Positions 1 through 12,200 of a stretch of 50,614 nucleotides of DNA are shown here, one piece after another. Position 1 is the first letter of the stretch. The number at the start of each line of letters is the position of its first letter. Below the pieces are notes generated by a model that did not search any database, had not been told where the DNA came from, and worked only from the letters and a program-made list of their open reading frames with translations. The DNA comes from Gnomoniopsis sp. IMI 355080 (Eukaryota > Ascomycota > Sordariomycetes > Diaporthales > Gnomoniaceae): positions 1 through 50,614 of the forward strand of contig JAPEVC010000248.1 in the NCBI GenBank assembly GCA_027946555.1. The letters run 5' to 3'. The translations under genes and the position numbers were made by a program.

Positions 1-1042
1 GTGGTGCTGGTTGTGCGGAAGTTGCAGTACTAAAGTCTGTAGCCGGAGTGCGTGTCGATTGAGGCGGTTCAAAGCGGATATGGTGGGGTATGCCGTGTTT
101 CTCATCGTGGAACATGGGAGGCGGAGGGAATTGAGGGGTTGTGTTTGTAGGCGTCTTTGGGGAGGACGAATCCTGGGCTGATTCTGGGGAATCATCGACG
201 ATGATGGGTTCTGGTGGCCGCAGCGTCTGGCCTGATGCTGTTCGTTTAGACTGAACTTTCCTCGACAATCTTGTCCCCCGCTCGCTCCCAATAGTGCTCT
301 CGTCCGCAGGTACTCCATGTTGAGGCCTCAAAGCTGACGATTTGACAAATGTTGCCTGGCTAGACGTCTTGGATTTGGAAGATATCTTGGATCGGTCGTC
401 CGTCCGTGAAGTTGGCCTCGAGCTTGTCGACATGCGCGAGTGTGGTCTATCCTCCTCCCTTTCCCGTACCGAACTTGCGACACCTTTTCTCTTGTCCTCC
501 AGATTGGTTTCGGGTGGACTAGGCGGGCGATCGGTCTTGCGTGTAGATGACCTTCTCGTCGATCCAAAGTCGACCGATTTAGACCGCTTCAGCTCGTCGA
601 CGCCAATATCTGTAGCCTCTGGAGTCGGAGGATCGGTCCCAGTCCGTCGGGCAGATGCTGAAGCAGTAGAAACATCGTCTTTGCTGACAGCCTCCCTGCT
701 GTGCGCCTTGCTGAAGCTGGGGTAGGGGATGTTTACGCGCTCGCGGCTCCGCATCAGCTCTGGGACAAGGTCTGGCATGGATTCAGATTCTTCTAGGCGG
801 CTCTTGGAGCCAGAGACATCCCTCGTTCTGTGGCGACGAACAGAGCTGGACTGGGAGACGTAGGATCCGGTGGAAATGACTGGATTCGAGGAGCGGTGCT
901 TGCGATGCCTCCGGTGTTCTCGGTCGGGGTCTTTCTCGCCTCTGTCTTTCTTCACCCTCCGCTTTTCCCTGGGGGCAGGGGCGTCTTGAACTACGGCGTC
1001 GAGGCCGGCGTCAAGATCGGACTCCCGGTCATTGGAAGGCAT
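1..1042 (-). CDS. N-terminal part of an unrecognised disordered, Ser/Arg-rich protein (runs off the left edge)
   Basis: A reading frame starts at the ATG at 1042 (MPSNDRESDLDAGL...) and stays open for 347 codons to the window edge without a stop, so the C-terminal part is missing. The visible part is almost all low complexity: a basic tract near residues 28-55 (KRRVKKDRG, HRRHRKHRSS), then Ser/Thr/Arg-rich sequence with many possible phosphorylation sites, and Pro-rich sequence near the edge (QFPPPPMFHDEK). No folded domain, signal peptide or membrane segment is visible. I do not recognise the family. The basic, SR-like composition would fit a nuclear or cytoskeleton-associated protein, but that is inference. 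The start was chosen because it is the first Met of the long open frame. No intron is needed inside this stretch. Confidence 0.7.
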   Translation of the reverse strand, partial: MPSNDRESDLDAGLDAVVQDAPAPREKRRVKKDRGEKDPDREHRRHRKHRSSNPVISTGSYVSQSSSVRRHRTRDVSGSKSRLEESESMPDLVPELMRSRERVNIPYPSFSKAHSREAVSKDDVSTASASARRTGTDPPTPEATDIGVDELKRSKSVDFGSTRRSSTRKTDRPPSPPETNLEDKRKGVASSVREREEDRPHSRMSTSSRPTSRTDDRSKISSKSKTSSQATFVKSSALRPQHGVPADESTIGSERGTRLSRKVQSKRTASGQTLRPPEPIIVDDSPESAQDSSSPKTPTNTTPQFPPPPMFHDEKHGIPHHIRFEPPQSTRTPATDFSTATSAQPAP

Positions 1043-1802
1043 GATGTAGGACGGTGTGGCCCATCTGGGTGGTGTGGTAAGATTGAGAGACGGTGCGCGT
1101 GTCGGGACTTCTTGGGGGGGCCCGCTACGGGTGCGTTGATTGATCAAGCGCTGGGCTGGAGGAACGAGAAGTTCTCCGAGATGTCGTGTGCGTGGGATGC
1201 CTTGGAATTTAAGATTGAGCGCTGCGTGGTGTTGAAGTACGCGGGATTGGCGTGCCGAAAGCTTGATCGAGTCGGCGATGCCAGCAGAAGGGCGGTGATG
1301 TTCAGGGAGCGAGGCCCGAGGCTTGAACCTTGATGAGGCTTGACGTAGTGGCTGTCATGTAGGTACACCCAACCTTCTTTTAGCCTTGAACCTTGGCAGG
1401 ATTCAAACAAGAGCCACCGGTAGACAATCGTGGGTTCACAGCGGGCGGGTAATTTTAATAAAAAAAAAGAATGTGATTCCCGCTCGGTCACTGTCTGACC
1501 GTGAAGTGAAGCTGAGGTGAACTGTATCGGAGACGAAAGCAGTGAGTAAGTTGGACGCACGAGAAGTGGTGTGGTGTGAGCGTTGAGCGTTGGGAAGACG
1601 CCTGCCTGCCTCAGCTGGAGTCGACTCGCTGTGAATGATTCTCGGTGACTGCAAGGTGCCCTGGGTGCACAGAGGTTGGGGGTGGGGCCTTCCAATTGAG
1701 GGCAAGCTCACAATAAGGATCCTCCACTCCTTGCCGACCGAGCGGGGAATAGGGCTGCGGGTTTTAGTGGTCTCGACGCCTGGGATGTTTGCTGCAGTAT
1801 AC

Positions 1803-1822
1803 CTAGGTAGGTACCTACCTAG
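1803..1822. repeat. Perfect 20-bp palindrome built from CTAGGTA units
   Basis: The 20 bases CTAGGTAGGTACCTACCTAG read the same on both strands. They are flanked by further partial copies (ACCTAGGTAG on the left). Shorter relatives occur in other gaps of this window: TACCTAGGTA at 3155-3164 and 23767-23776, and ATACCTAGGT at 41749-41758 next to CATACCTACCTAG near 41704. All are intergenic. The role is unknown; it could be a regulator binding site, a replication-associated element or simple sequence drift. Confidence 0.8.
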
Positions 1823-3423
1823 TTGGCAGTGAATGCAGTATTCAACATGCTGCATTCTGCCGTCCATGGACGCTTCCCCTACAGGGTATGTGTGGAATAA
1901 GTTGCGCATGTTACCTCGACTTGGATATTCATGATTCTTTCTTCTTTCTTTTCTTTGTCCTCTTCCTTCTTCTTCAACGCCATCACCACGTCATCAGACC
2001 TGCTGCTGAGGAAGTCGGAAGCCAGAAGCTGGAGGCGAAGAGTCGGTCAACAAGCGCCAACTACATCCACGTTGGCGATATTCAATACTACCCAGGGAAG
2101 TGTTTGATATCCTGAGTACCGTTGAGCTAGGAATAATCATCCGCTCGCGGGTTCTAGGCCCTCGGTACCTGGTGTGCTAGTTCCAACAGCCCCATCTTCC
2201 AAAAATAGGTTGTAGGAAGGATGGTAATACTCCGTCCTCATCCTTCCTCCGACATTCTCCCTCTCCCCACGATGGCCACCGGAATGGTCACAGCCGTTGA
2301 GCAACTGCATCGCTGCCATCATCTGCACAGGTATTGGGTACCAATGCTGCGGGCTATTGACTTGTTGGGCACAGAGTCTCGGTTACCATTCTTCTGCCCA
2401 GTCATGTCACGCCTCACCCTCTTGTAAGCGCCCGTTGGCCACGCGCACACTGCACCCACTGCATGAGCCAACCACAGACGTAAATTTTGTTGTCTGCGCT
2501 ATCGTGCATGTTGTTCCGATTGTTCTCAAGACTCTGTCGTCTACCTACCTGGGGGTTTGTCCCCTCGATCTTGCAAATTCATCTTACAGGTCCGACTTTA
2601 CCTGGTGTCCCTGCTGGGCCCTGTCCATTCCATTAGAGGTGCGACGTACAAATACTACGCTCGTTAAGGTTGTCCACCACCAAGTAGCCCGTTTGCGCAC
2701 AAAGTTTACTTGTGCATCACAGCCAATGGGAGCTCAGTGAGAGCTCAGTGAGTCAGTATTTCAAGACATATTGGAAGCGAACATGAGCACTTTGGACAAT
2801 CATCAGACGTGTATGCTCATCTCGTTAGTAGTGGCTAAAAGTTGAAAGGACATATAGAGCTGCTCAAGTGAGTAAGTCTGCTGGTGTCCTCAGCACGGTG
2901 CTCCAGTGTGAACCATGGGTCCGGCCAGGGCCACTTTCCTGTCAAAGGCGCTGCTCGCACTTGAGACTGCATAGGCATGGCGCATGATGGAGAAACGAAC
3001 CAGCCTGACGCCATGTTCAGATCTCACGAGAAGTCCTATCAAGACGCGATAATAAGCAGCAGTCTGGAAGTATTGCCCGTACCTTCATCCCATTCTCGAA
3101 GTCCGCTTTCTTCACTTCCAGCTCTGCTACGCAACGAGGACATGGGCTAAGCAATACCTAGGTACTATACGTTGTACTCCTAGCAGGACATCTCTTAAAA
3201 GAGACGAGCGCCTTTTCTCTTTATAAGATTTCTAGTCCTTGTGTAATCCGGGACTGTGTACGAACAATAAGAAATCGAGAAGTACTTCTGCTCGAGGTTG
3301 CTTTCCCTCCTTCAAGCCCAGGCCCGTTCTGTCCCTCTTACTAGGAAACACACTATCTGGCCGTGCACCCAGCAGATGATCCGGATACTGGCCGTGTGTG
3401 TGTGGAAGAGCGCTTCTTTATAA

Positions 3424-4440
3424 TTGACGCGGCCCACTTCCTGGCGGATACTTCTCGAGCCTAGGAAAATTCAGAACGAAGGCCATGCTTTTGTCTGCCC
3501 TGATTTCCACAGGGTGCAGGCGACGAAGGAACCGAGACAGGAGCTTCAATGGCCACGGAGGCCATGGCAGGATGCCCGGATAGCACGGGCGACGTTAGCA
3601 ACTAGAGTGAGGACTCAATATGGGACAGGCATGCCGGTCAGTACTCCGTGCAGGCGACAACCCCAACTCCAAGTGCTAGAATTCAAGCTCAGGCCGTCTA
3701 CATCAGCACAGATGGACTCGGGGGTGGATATGTTTCTTCCGAAGAGCAATTCGAGTACCAATTAGGTGATCGCTGAAAATGGAACCAGCCTGGGAGCATA
3801 CAATGATCCTGGCCAAGGGAGCTCAAGGCAGCACACCACCATCCATGGTCAATCAAGTATCACCGAGCTTGCCTATGCAGCTGCAGGCAATACCATCCAG
3901 GGACCAGGGCGGCGAGGCTCGTCACAAAGCAGATGAACTGGATATACAAGGCATAATGAACAAGACACCTGATAAGAGCCTGCAGGGAGACGAGCCGGAG
4001 AGCATACTTCCAAGGAGTGCGTATAAACAAGGCTATGTGGGACATGAGACGAAAATACACATTCTGGAAAACGAACCGCAATGTCAAACCGCACTTGAGA
4101 CCTACCGTGAAGGGCCCGAGTTCAAGACGAGTGAGCAAAAAAAGTGACAGGCGCGTGTCAAGCAGCACTGACATTAGATGTGCTTGAACAATTTAGGTGT
4201 GACACGGGACCGCACTTTCCTCAAGAAGTCCAAGCTCTCTCGACTCTACGACTTTGCCGACTGGCTTCAGACAGGCATATCTCGGCGCTTATCCGGAGTA
4301 TACTGGGCTTTGTCCGGACTGTGAGCGCAAGCTTCTTTCGAAAAATCTCAAGGCGCCGAGGCTCCATTTCATCAGCAGTCTCCCATAGGATAACCAGCTC
4401 ACGTGCAACGAAATGATCTTTTTCTTTCATGATGTGCTAG
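3424..4440 (+). pseudogene. Possible decayed or unannotated gene with coding-like segments in shifting frames
   Basis: Peptide-like stretches follow one another on the plus strand but change frame. One runs at 3606-3773 (contains AVYISTDGLGGGYVSSEEQF). The next begins near 3765 (contains ENGTSLGAYNDPGQGSSRQ). A third is in the frame of 3779-4147 (contains ESILPRSAYKQGYVGHETK). The last, near 4203-4370, contains LGAYPEYTGLCPDCERKLLS. A plausible intron with GTGACA donor, CTGAC branch and TTTAG acceptor lies at about 4143-4196, but I could not build one clean model over the whole stretch because stops interrupt each frame. It may be a frameshifted relic or a real multi-exon gene I failed to resolve. 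I do not recognise a family. Confidence 0.25.
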
Positions 4441-6297
4441 CCGCCATACCATGATGAGGCCGTGAGTCATGTCTAGAGGGATGTTCCAGCTTGAGCCACG
4501 AACAACCGTGACGAATATCCCAGGGACTGAGCCCTGAGCTACACAAACATTCTGCCGTGTTTAAACCAGACGCCATTCGGTATGCCAGCTCTAATCAATA
4601 CACCACGCGGTGATTGGGACGAGCGGCAATCGATGAGGAAGAGCTTCAGCCCAGGTGAGTTCCTCGAGGTCGAGTGTTGACGTCCCACCTTGCGTTGCCA
4701 CTGCCTTGTCACTTGCGAAAGCTTTTAGCTGCTGTGTCCCGTGGAGACGGACCTTACGACTTGACCAGTCTCATTATGGCAGTAAGAAGTTCGCTTATTC
4801 CTGCAGCGACAACAACAACAACATCACGCTGCCGCGTAGCCACTCCAAAGCGGCTCGCCGTTGGGCAAGAATGAGTGACGTCTTGCCGGAAAAACACAGT
4901 CAGCGGTAGGCAGACACTAACATGGCGGGTCTTATTTTGGGTGCAGGATCGAAACCAATATGCCGACAATGAATACGGAGTGTTATCATCATAGCGAAAA
5001 GACAAAGACGCAGGACTAGCGGGCTAATAACAGCGGTACATGACTAGATTGGTGTAGGAGGGGAGGGTCGTGTGCATTAAGTATCAGCACGGTGAGGGCT
5101 TTTCAAATTTCAGCCTTGCATTCAGAGCCCCACGCTGCGGCAATGAATGGCCTCACATCCAGAGCGGTATGACATGGCATGCCGACGGCACGAGTGGGTG
5201 TGGGCGCATTTGGATGCGAAGGGCGGGGCCTTGGTGCCCCATTTATATTTTTAGGTGTCATTGCAGAATCTGTTTAATGTCTCTTGTTTTTGCTACCCGT
5301 TGTCGTCATGCGTGCGGATATGTGTGTGTCTCAGGTCAGGTCGAATGTCGCTCTACGCAGCGGGTATGAGCAAAAACAGGTGTGGCGGATTTTGCTAAAT
5401 TTTTTTGGCCTGTTTGCCCCGCCAACCCCGCGTTTGGGCTGTCGTCGCAAAAAAAAAAAAGTCAAGGGCTGGTGACGATTGGGCTCCCAAATCCCAACTT
5501 CCAGCTCTCTTCTCAAACAGCGGACCCAGTTTGGCTTTACGATGGGATCTCTACGGGATCACAAGCAGAATAATGGCTTCATGGACCATTGACTCACGCC
5601 GGGAGGGGCCCAAAGGATCGAGGGGGTGAGGATTTGATGGTCGCTGGCGGCTCGGACAGTGCATGGTCCATGGAGGGGTTGGTTGGGTTGCCAGGCAAGA
5701 ATCTGAGCTTTTCGAGGGGCGATGGCGCTAAGTGGCTGTGTACTGCACTAACAGATCGCCCCTCCCCCCTTCTTTGACCTGCGCCGGAAACATAGGCATA
5801 CCACATAAGAGCCATGGGGGCTAAACGTTTTGTATTTGCGAGGCAGTAATTGGCAAGGAATGAGTACTTTGCAGTTGAACATACCAAGATGAAGGTACTG
5901 CGACTGTATTATCTATATGCGCCAAACTGTGTGAGGGCATGAAAGAGATTGAACCGCTCTGTGAGATGTGTTAGGGCTGTTCTGCTGCGTGTCAACCACA
6001 TCAAGGCACCGCACAGAAGCTTCGTAAATCAAGACAAGGCCATCGCGACAGGAATAATGCGATAAAAATCGGCGTGCAAGACAGCTCAGAAGATCCTCTT
6101 TTCTGCAAAATCATGCTTCCTCAAATTTATGCAATGGATGCTATCACACTTTGGTGGACGGCCGTCAATTTCCATGTCAAACGGCGCGCAGGAACCAGAA
6201 ACTGCTGCTGTTAGTGCGGGACCAGGATGTGGCCCTGCGAAAAATTTAATGTGGGGCGGTTGGCTTCTTCAAATACAGACCCAGCCCCAAATTCTTT

Positions 6298-6502
6298 CCG
6301 ACTTCTTTTCCCTCCGTCTTCGTCTGGCATACCGTGATCCTAACTGCGATCCATTCTGCAACACAAATGTTTGTCACCCCTCTCATCCATCCTTCACTCC
6401 CTTGAGCAATCGTTCGAGCATCCATCTAATCCTTCCTCATCACAGTTTCCATTCGAGAACCTTTGACAACTTTCAAACAACAACCTCAACACAACCGCCA
6501 CC
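6298..6502 (+). promoter_or_regulatory. Pyrimidine-rich core promoter / 5' UTR of TEF1
   Basis: The 200 bases before the TEF1 start are C/T-rich (for example CTTCTTTTCCCTCCGTCTTC near 6302, then several TCATCC/CCTTC runs). They end in CAACCTCAACACAACCGCCACC directly before the ATG, which is an excellent Kozak-type context. Pyrimidine tracts upstream of the transcription start are common in strongly expressed filamentous-fungal genes, TEF1 among them. No transcription start can be fixed from sequence alone. Confidence 0.5.
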
Positions 6503-8530
6503 ATGGGTAAGTACAATCACCACCCCAAACGCATCGACGCAATGGCAACAACCATCGCGCTTCGATGACGATACAGAGATGCAAGCCACTGACATTTATT
6601 GATCACAGGTAAGGACGACAAGCTCCACATCAACGTGGTCGTTATCGGCCACGTCGACTCCGGAAAGTCGACCACCACCGGTCACTTGATCTACAAGTGC
6701 GGAGGTATCGACAAGCGTACCATCGAGAAGTTCGAGAAGGAGGGTAAGTCACAATCTCCCCATCAATCCGATCCCTTTGATCATCGACTCTACATCACAA
6801 ACCCCTCTGGCCTACATGTGCGGCCGTGAGGTGGCGGCCGTTTGCTTTGCGGCGGAGTGGCTCGTCTTTTTTTTGGCCTGCTGCACATTTTTCGCTTTCG
6901 GTGGTGCGGGGTTTGTCGCTCTTATCTGGGAGATAGACAAACGTGACCCACTCCACGTCACTCAATGGCCGTCTCGGGTCGTCCTCCATCCACCGCAACA
7001 GCGCACGCCTACATCCTCACCTGCCTACTCAATTAATTATGATCTCCACGCTGACTCGATTATCACCATAGCTGCTGAGCTCGGAAAGGGTTCTTTCAAG
7101 TACGCCTGGGTTCTGGACAAGCTGAAGGCTGAGCGTGAGCGTGGAATCACCATCGACATTGCTCTCTGGAAGTTCGAGACTCCCAAGTACTATGTCACCG
7201 TCATTGGTAAGTCTTTATCTTCATCGTCACTTCCACCGACCGGTCATGCTGTTGGCGCACGGTAGCATTGCTGCCTCGCCACGCAACTCGGGCTGGACGC
7301 TTCTGCAATTCCTCGACAGAAATACTGACAGAACATCTTTACAGACGCTCCCGGTCACCGTGATTTCATCAAGAACATGATCACTGGTACCTCCCAGGCT
7401 GACTGCGCTATTCTCATCATTGCCTCCGGTACTGGTGAGTTCGAGGCTGGTATCTCCAAGGATGGCCAGACTCGTGAGCACGCTCTGCTTGCCTACACCC
7501 TCGGTGTCAAGCAGCTCATTGTTGCTTGCAACAAGATGGACACTGCCGAGTGGAAGCAGGCTCGTTTCGAGGAGATCCAGAAGGAGACCTCCACCTTCAT
7601 CAAGAAGGTCGGCTACAACCCCAAGACCGTTGCCTTCGTCCCCATCTCCGGCTTCAACGGTGACAACATGATTGAGGGCGAGTCCCTCGACCCCCGTGCC
7701 AAGGCCTGGTACAAGGGCTGGAAGAAGCTCGGTTCCGACGGCAAGGAGGTCTCTGGAAAGACCCTCCTTGACGCCATTGACGCCATTGAGCCCCCCAAGC
7801 GTCCCACCGACAAGCCTCTCCGTCTTCCCCTCCAGGATGTCTACAAGATCGGTGGTATTGGAACAGTGCCCGTCGGCCGTATCGAGACTGGTATCCTCAA
7901 GCCCGGTATGGTCGTTACCTTTGCTCCCGCCAACGTGACCACTGAAGTCAAGTCCGTCGAGATGCACCACGAGCAGCTCACCGAGGGTGTTCCCGGTGAC
8001 AACGTCGGCTTCAACGTCAAGAACGTCTCCGTCAAGGAGATCCGTCGTGGCAACGTCGCCGGTGACTCCAAGAACGACCCCCCTGTTGGCGCCGCTTCCT
8101 TCAACGCCCAGGTTATTGTTCTGAACCACCCCGGTCAGGTTGGTGCCGGATACGCACCAGTCCTTGACTGCCACACCGCCCACATTGCTTGCAAGTTCTC
8201 TGAGCTCCTCGAGAAGATTGACCGCCGTACCGGAAAGTCTGTTGAGGCCAGCCCCAAGTTCATCAAGTCTGGTGACGCCGCTATCGTCAAGATGGTTCCC
8301 TCCAAGCCTATGTGCGTTGAGGCTTTCACTGACTACCCTCCTCTGGGTCGTTTCGCCGTCCGTGACATGCGTCAGACCGTCGCTGTCGGTGTCATCAAGT
8401 CTGTTGACAAGACCCAGGCCGCTGCCGGCAAGGTACGTTCCAAATGTTCTCCCTCAACACGAATATCTCCAGCTGCTAACACAACATGTAACAGGTCACC
8501 AAGTCTGCTGCCAAGGCTTCCAAGAAGTAA
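6503..8530 (+). CDS. TEF1: Translation elongation factor 1-alpha
   Basis: Delivers aminoacyl-tRNA to the ribosome A site as a GTPase in the cytosol. The model has five exons: 6503-6506, 6609-6743, 7072-7206, 7345-8432 and 8495-8530. It encodes about 465 residues; the family is usually about 460. The product begins MGKDDKLHINVVVIGHVDSG with P-loop GHVDSGKST, then DAPGHRDF (G3) and NKMD (G4), and ends VTKSAAKASKK. Codons are strongly C-biased, as expected for a highly expressed gene. The first coding exon is only four bases (ATGG), followed by a 102-nt intron. The 328-nt intron 6744-7071 is the variable tef1 barcode intron; the base string at 6721-6740 equals the commonly used EF1-728F priming site. 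All splice sites are GT-AG and the last intron shows a CTGCTAAC branch. Identification is certain. Confidence 0.98.
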
Positions 8531-9279
8531 ATCACCCCTTCTTGGTCATGACACACTCTCTGACGAGTCCCGCTCGTCACCTACCTCTACCTCCCTTACG
8601 ATAGGCCACCATGGATCGTGGTGGCTTGCTTCTGGCGTATTACGAGTTCTATGCTTGTTGTCTGGGCATATATGAGAGGATATGTTGGGGATTTCTGCGG
8701 CCTGCGAAAAAAAACAGATAGAGTTCACTCTTAGACGTGATTAGCTCGCAGTAATCAGGAATCGGTTTGCGAACTTGTTCTATACTCGTGATGTCCATGA
8801 CGCCCCTGCCTCGATAATTTGCTTTGGCCGTATGATTGCCCTCTGCCGCCCATCTTTCCTAGATGCCTTGGGTCACGGTATGGCCTGCGATCCTACTTCC
8901 ACCTTCACCGCCCAAATTGTTTGAAGGATTGTGCTGGCCTTGCTTCGCTTGTACTGTACCTGATGATGACCACTCGGGGACTTTAGCAGGACACGACTGC
9001 TTCGTGATGCAGAGCTGCTCCAGGCTTTCCCTAGTCTCCTTTACTGTTCGTTTCGTCTACTTCATCCGTCCGCCTAACCATGGACCGTCAGCTTTCAAGT
9101 GTAAAACAATACGCAACGGGTCAGACCCAGGTTACCAAAACATAATGTTGGACAGAGTTGACGGGAGTGTCGCCAGCCTCGTGGCTTTTACTATTTTCTC
9201 ACCGCATCTACATACGTACAAAGAGGCTCTCTCTCGCTCGGTCTGTCGTTCTTTGAATACAAATTTGTATATATCCTCT
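8531..9279. other. Convergent 3' region between TEF1 and the SLS1-like gene
   Basis: This 749-bp space lies tail to tail between two genes and should hold both 3' UTRs. Open frames in it are short and show no family features. No tRNA or repeat was seen. Confidence 0.6.
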
Positions 9280-12200
9280 TTACGACTTGTCCGCTACCCA
9301 CTTGACTATACTCATAGCCTTCTCAGTCTCCCCCGCTCCTTCCGCTTCCTCATCTGCCTTCTTTTCCTTTGCAACCCGACCCGTCGCGAGCTTGTACACA
9401 CTTCGCAACCAGGCGCCCGCGTCGATTCGTGCCCCTTCGCGGCGCACATCCTTGTCTGCAGACGGCACAGCCTCGAGCTCCAGCTCGGCCCGTCGTCCGC
9501 CGCCGCCGCCGGCCTCAACGGACTTGTAGGATAGCTTCCACCCGTCGTAACTTGTTTCCACAGACTGGTGGACTTCTAGGCCCGAGAAGATATACGAGGT
9601 GGGCGTGAGCGCGTTGGCGGGTGTTTCGTAGGGACTGTGTGCTGCGGGTACCGGCATGGTTGGATTGGTGGGCTTCTTGGCCTTTTTGGACGCCTTCTTC
9701 GGCTTGCTTCCGTCGGGGGGCGCGGAGGCAGCTTTGGCGGCGTCGTAGAGCTCGGCCAGCACTCGACTGCGGAGGAAGGGTGATTGGGTATCTGTTTCGG
9801 GCGCGTAAAACAACCAGCTTGGTAGGCCGAGTCCGTCTAACCCCGGCGGGGTGATGAGGCGGCCTTGACCGACTTCGAGTACGGCATCCTTCAGGAATTG
9901 GTTGAGTGGCTGCATACCCTCGGTGGTGTCGAGCTTGTTGCCCGGTAGCTCGGCGACAAGGCGCTGGGTAGCGCGGACGTCGACGTGATCACCTGGCAGG
10001 CAAATATCTGCCACATGAGTGTGTGCAATGGCGCGCAGGGAGTCGATGCCGATAATTTCCTCGTCAGTGGCTTTGATGCGGAGCTCGAGGGAGGGTGCTG
10101 GACCATCGGGCGTGGAAGACGGCGTGAGAAAGGTTGGGATGAAGCGCATGATGATAAGGGAGGTCTTGTTCTTTGGTGATTTATACGGCACCCCGGCGGG
10201 AAAGTCCATAAACGTGATGGGCGGCAACAGAGCGCTGACGGTGCGCCGGGAGGTTGAAACCGCGTCGGTGCCTTCCTTGATCGAGGCGGTAATGTATTGA
10301 TTGTTGAGGTGGAGGACGTGGCCAAAGATGGCGGTGGTACGGACGCGGAAAGGCAGCCAGCCTGAAAGGGTGGGTTTAGTCGGCTGGATGACCTGCTTCA
10401 ACTGCTCTTCTTCAGATTCCCGTGGTGGGCGAGGAAAATGAAGCGGCACGCCAGCTAGCGACGTATAGAATGCGCGTCTCTCGGGTTTGATGGTGGAAGT
10501 ATTAGGTTCGATAAGGTCATCCGCCACCAAGTCGTCCACCACCGGCTCGATCTTATACTTGAGCAACGATTCGCTTAGAGGCCAGTGCTTGGCAAGCTGT
10601 GGAGTCTTCGCTTTGTTGGTGATGGGCAGACATAGTCGAGCCCATGCAAGACGTCTGTCATTCCAGGGCAATTTTTCTTTATTAACCATGTCCCCGACGA
10701 GACGACCCTGCTCTGCTGGGTCGGGGTAGACTGTGAGGGCCTTGCTTGTCCTAACAGGAGGGTAGGCTGATAGGATCAAGCGGAGTACAATGTCGTCCAT
10801 ATTCTCGAGCTTGGAGTTTTGTCTATCGGTGGCATCGATCCAAGTCACTTCGATCTAGTGTCCGTTGTTAGCATGGTCAGTGAGCAATAAGGTAAGTCCA
10901 TGAGCACTCGCCTCGTGCCGGGCCTGGTTCAATTTCACAAGGGAGTTTGTGATACGGCCCAACTCTTCAAGCATCTCATCGCTCATATTTTTGACGGGAA
11001 GTTGGTCGATTGCGATATTCTTTGTCCTGACCTTCTCGAGTTTCTCGTCCAAGGCCCTTAGACAGAACTCAGCGACGGCCTTTGGAGCAATGATTTGGAG
11101 TGCTCTCCGCGACTTGATGACCTGGATCGACCTGCCTCCTCCCTGTCCGAGAAGTCGTGAAACAAGGTGGAGGAAGCGCTGGTTGCCCACTGTGATCATG
11201 TGTTGTCAGCAACCGGTAGAGAACAAGAGCATTTGTAGACAGCTGGAACTCACAGGTAAGAAGCCGGAACTCAACATCACGCACTTCAAGATCTAATACT
11301 CCTTGACCTTGCAGTAACTCCTGAACAGACATGCCCCAACATTCCCGCATCAGCTGCATGACCAACCGTTGTTTAGGCGGCATGGTCTTGAGTATGTAGC
11401 CCTTTAAAGGATGAGGCACATCCGCCACGGCACCTTTGACTTCGGGGACCCAGCGGGATTGAGAGACAATCCATGGCCGTGACATAAGCTCGTCGGGCGG
11501 GACTCCGAGGAACGGGGTCTCGTCACCCTCAGCGAGCCGCTGACGATTTCGCTCGATATAGGTCTCGATATGCACGGCGGTGAAGCCCTTCATCAAAATG
11601 TCGAACACGTCTTTAAATTCTCGAGCGGGTAGAATACGATGTTCCGGCCGTAGCCCGTCGATGTTTTCCATGATAGTATCCAAGCTCAACCCCGCCTCTT
11701 GATCAACGTAGTCTTCAATATTCAGGCTACTGCCAACAGGGCTCTCGTCCTCCTTCAATGATGCACGCTGCCACGGGCCCTGCTCTCGCAGAACGATGAC
11801 CGGCGCATCTCGGCCAAGAGTCTCGACGGGCAGCTGAGGCAGATCGGCGACCAGTTTGGTATCACCCCTGCGGTAATGCCTGAGTTCAGATTGCTGGGGC
11901 TTGTCTAGTCGTAGTCGCCGGAACGTCGTTGCAGGCCTCTCGTGCGGTTCGAATTCAAGCTCGTCCTGCAGTGTCTGAGACTTCGTTGAATTCGTCTGAT
12001 CCAACTCAAGTTCAATATCGTCCTGCAGTGCCTGAGACTGCGATGAATTCCTCTCATCCAACTCAAGTCCAATATCGTCCTGCAGTATCTGAGAAGTTGC
12101 AGGGTTCGACTCGCCCCAGTCGTACAGATTATCAGTATGCTTCACCCGAGCCTTTCTAGGCATACTCTCATGCCGATTAGATTTCCTGTCGGAATGGTCT

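Larger units (their letters stand above)
1043..6502. other. Gene-poor 5.4-kb region between the left-edge gene and TEF1
   Basis: No complete gene is supported here. The left part should hold the promoter and 5' UTR of the minus-strand gene that starts at 1042. The right part should hold the TEF1 promoter. Contents I can point to are a perfect 20-bp palindrome at 1803-1822, a shorter TACCTAGGTA palindrome at 3155-3164, three consecutive short open frames at 3424-4416 that look partly coding (see the pseudogene entry), an A-run ending near 5460, and a pyrimidine-rich tract before TEF1. The other open frames in this stretch lack recognisable content or consistent codon use. Confidence 0.6.

Noticed and set aside
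7227..8183. 318-codon antisense frame over TEF1 on the minus strand
   Set aside because: It is open only because TEF1 uses C-ending codons, which removes stops on the opposite strand. Its Gly/Val/Leu-rich translation is the usual shadow of a highly biased gene.
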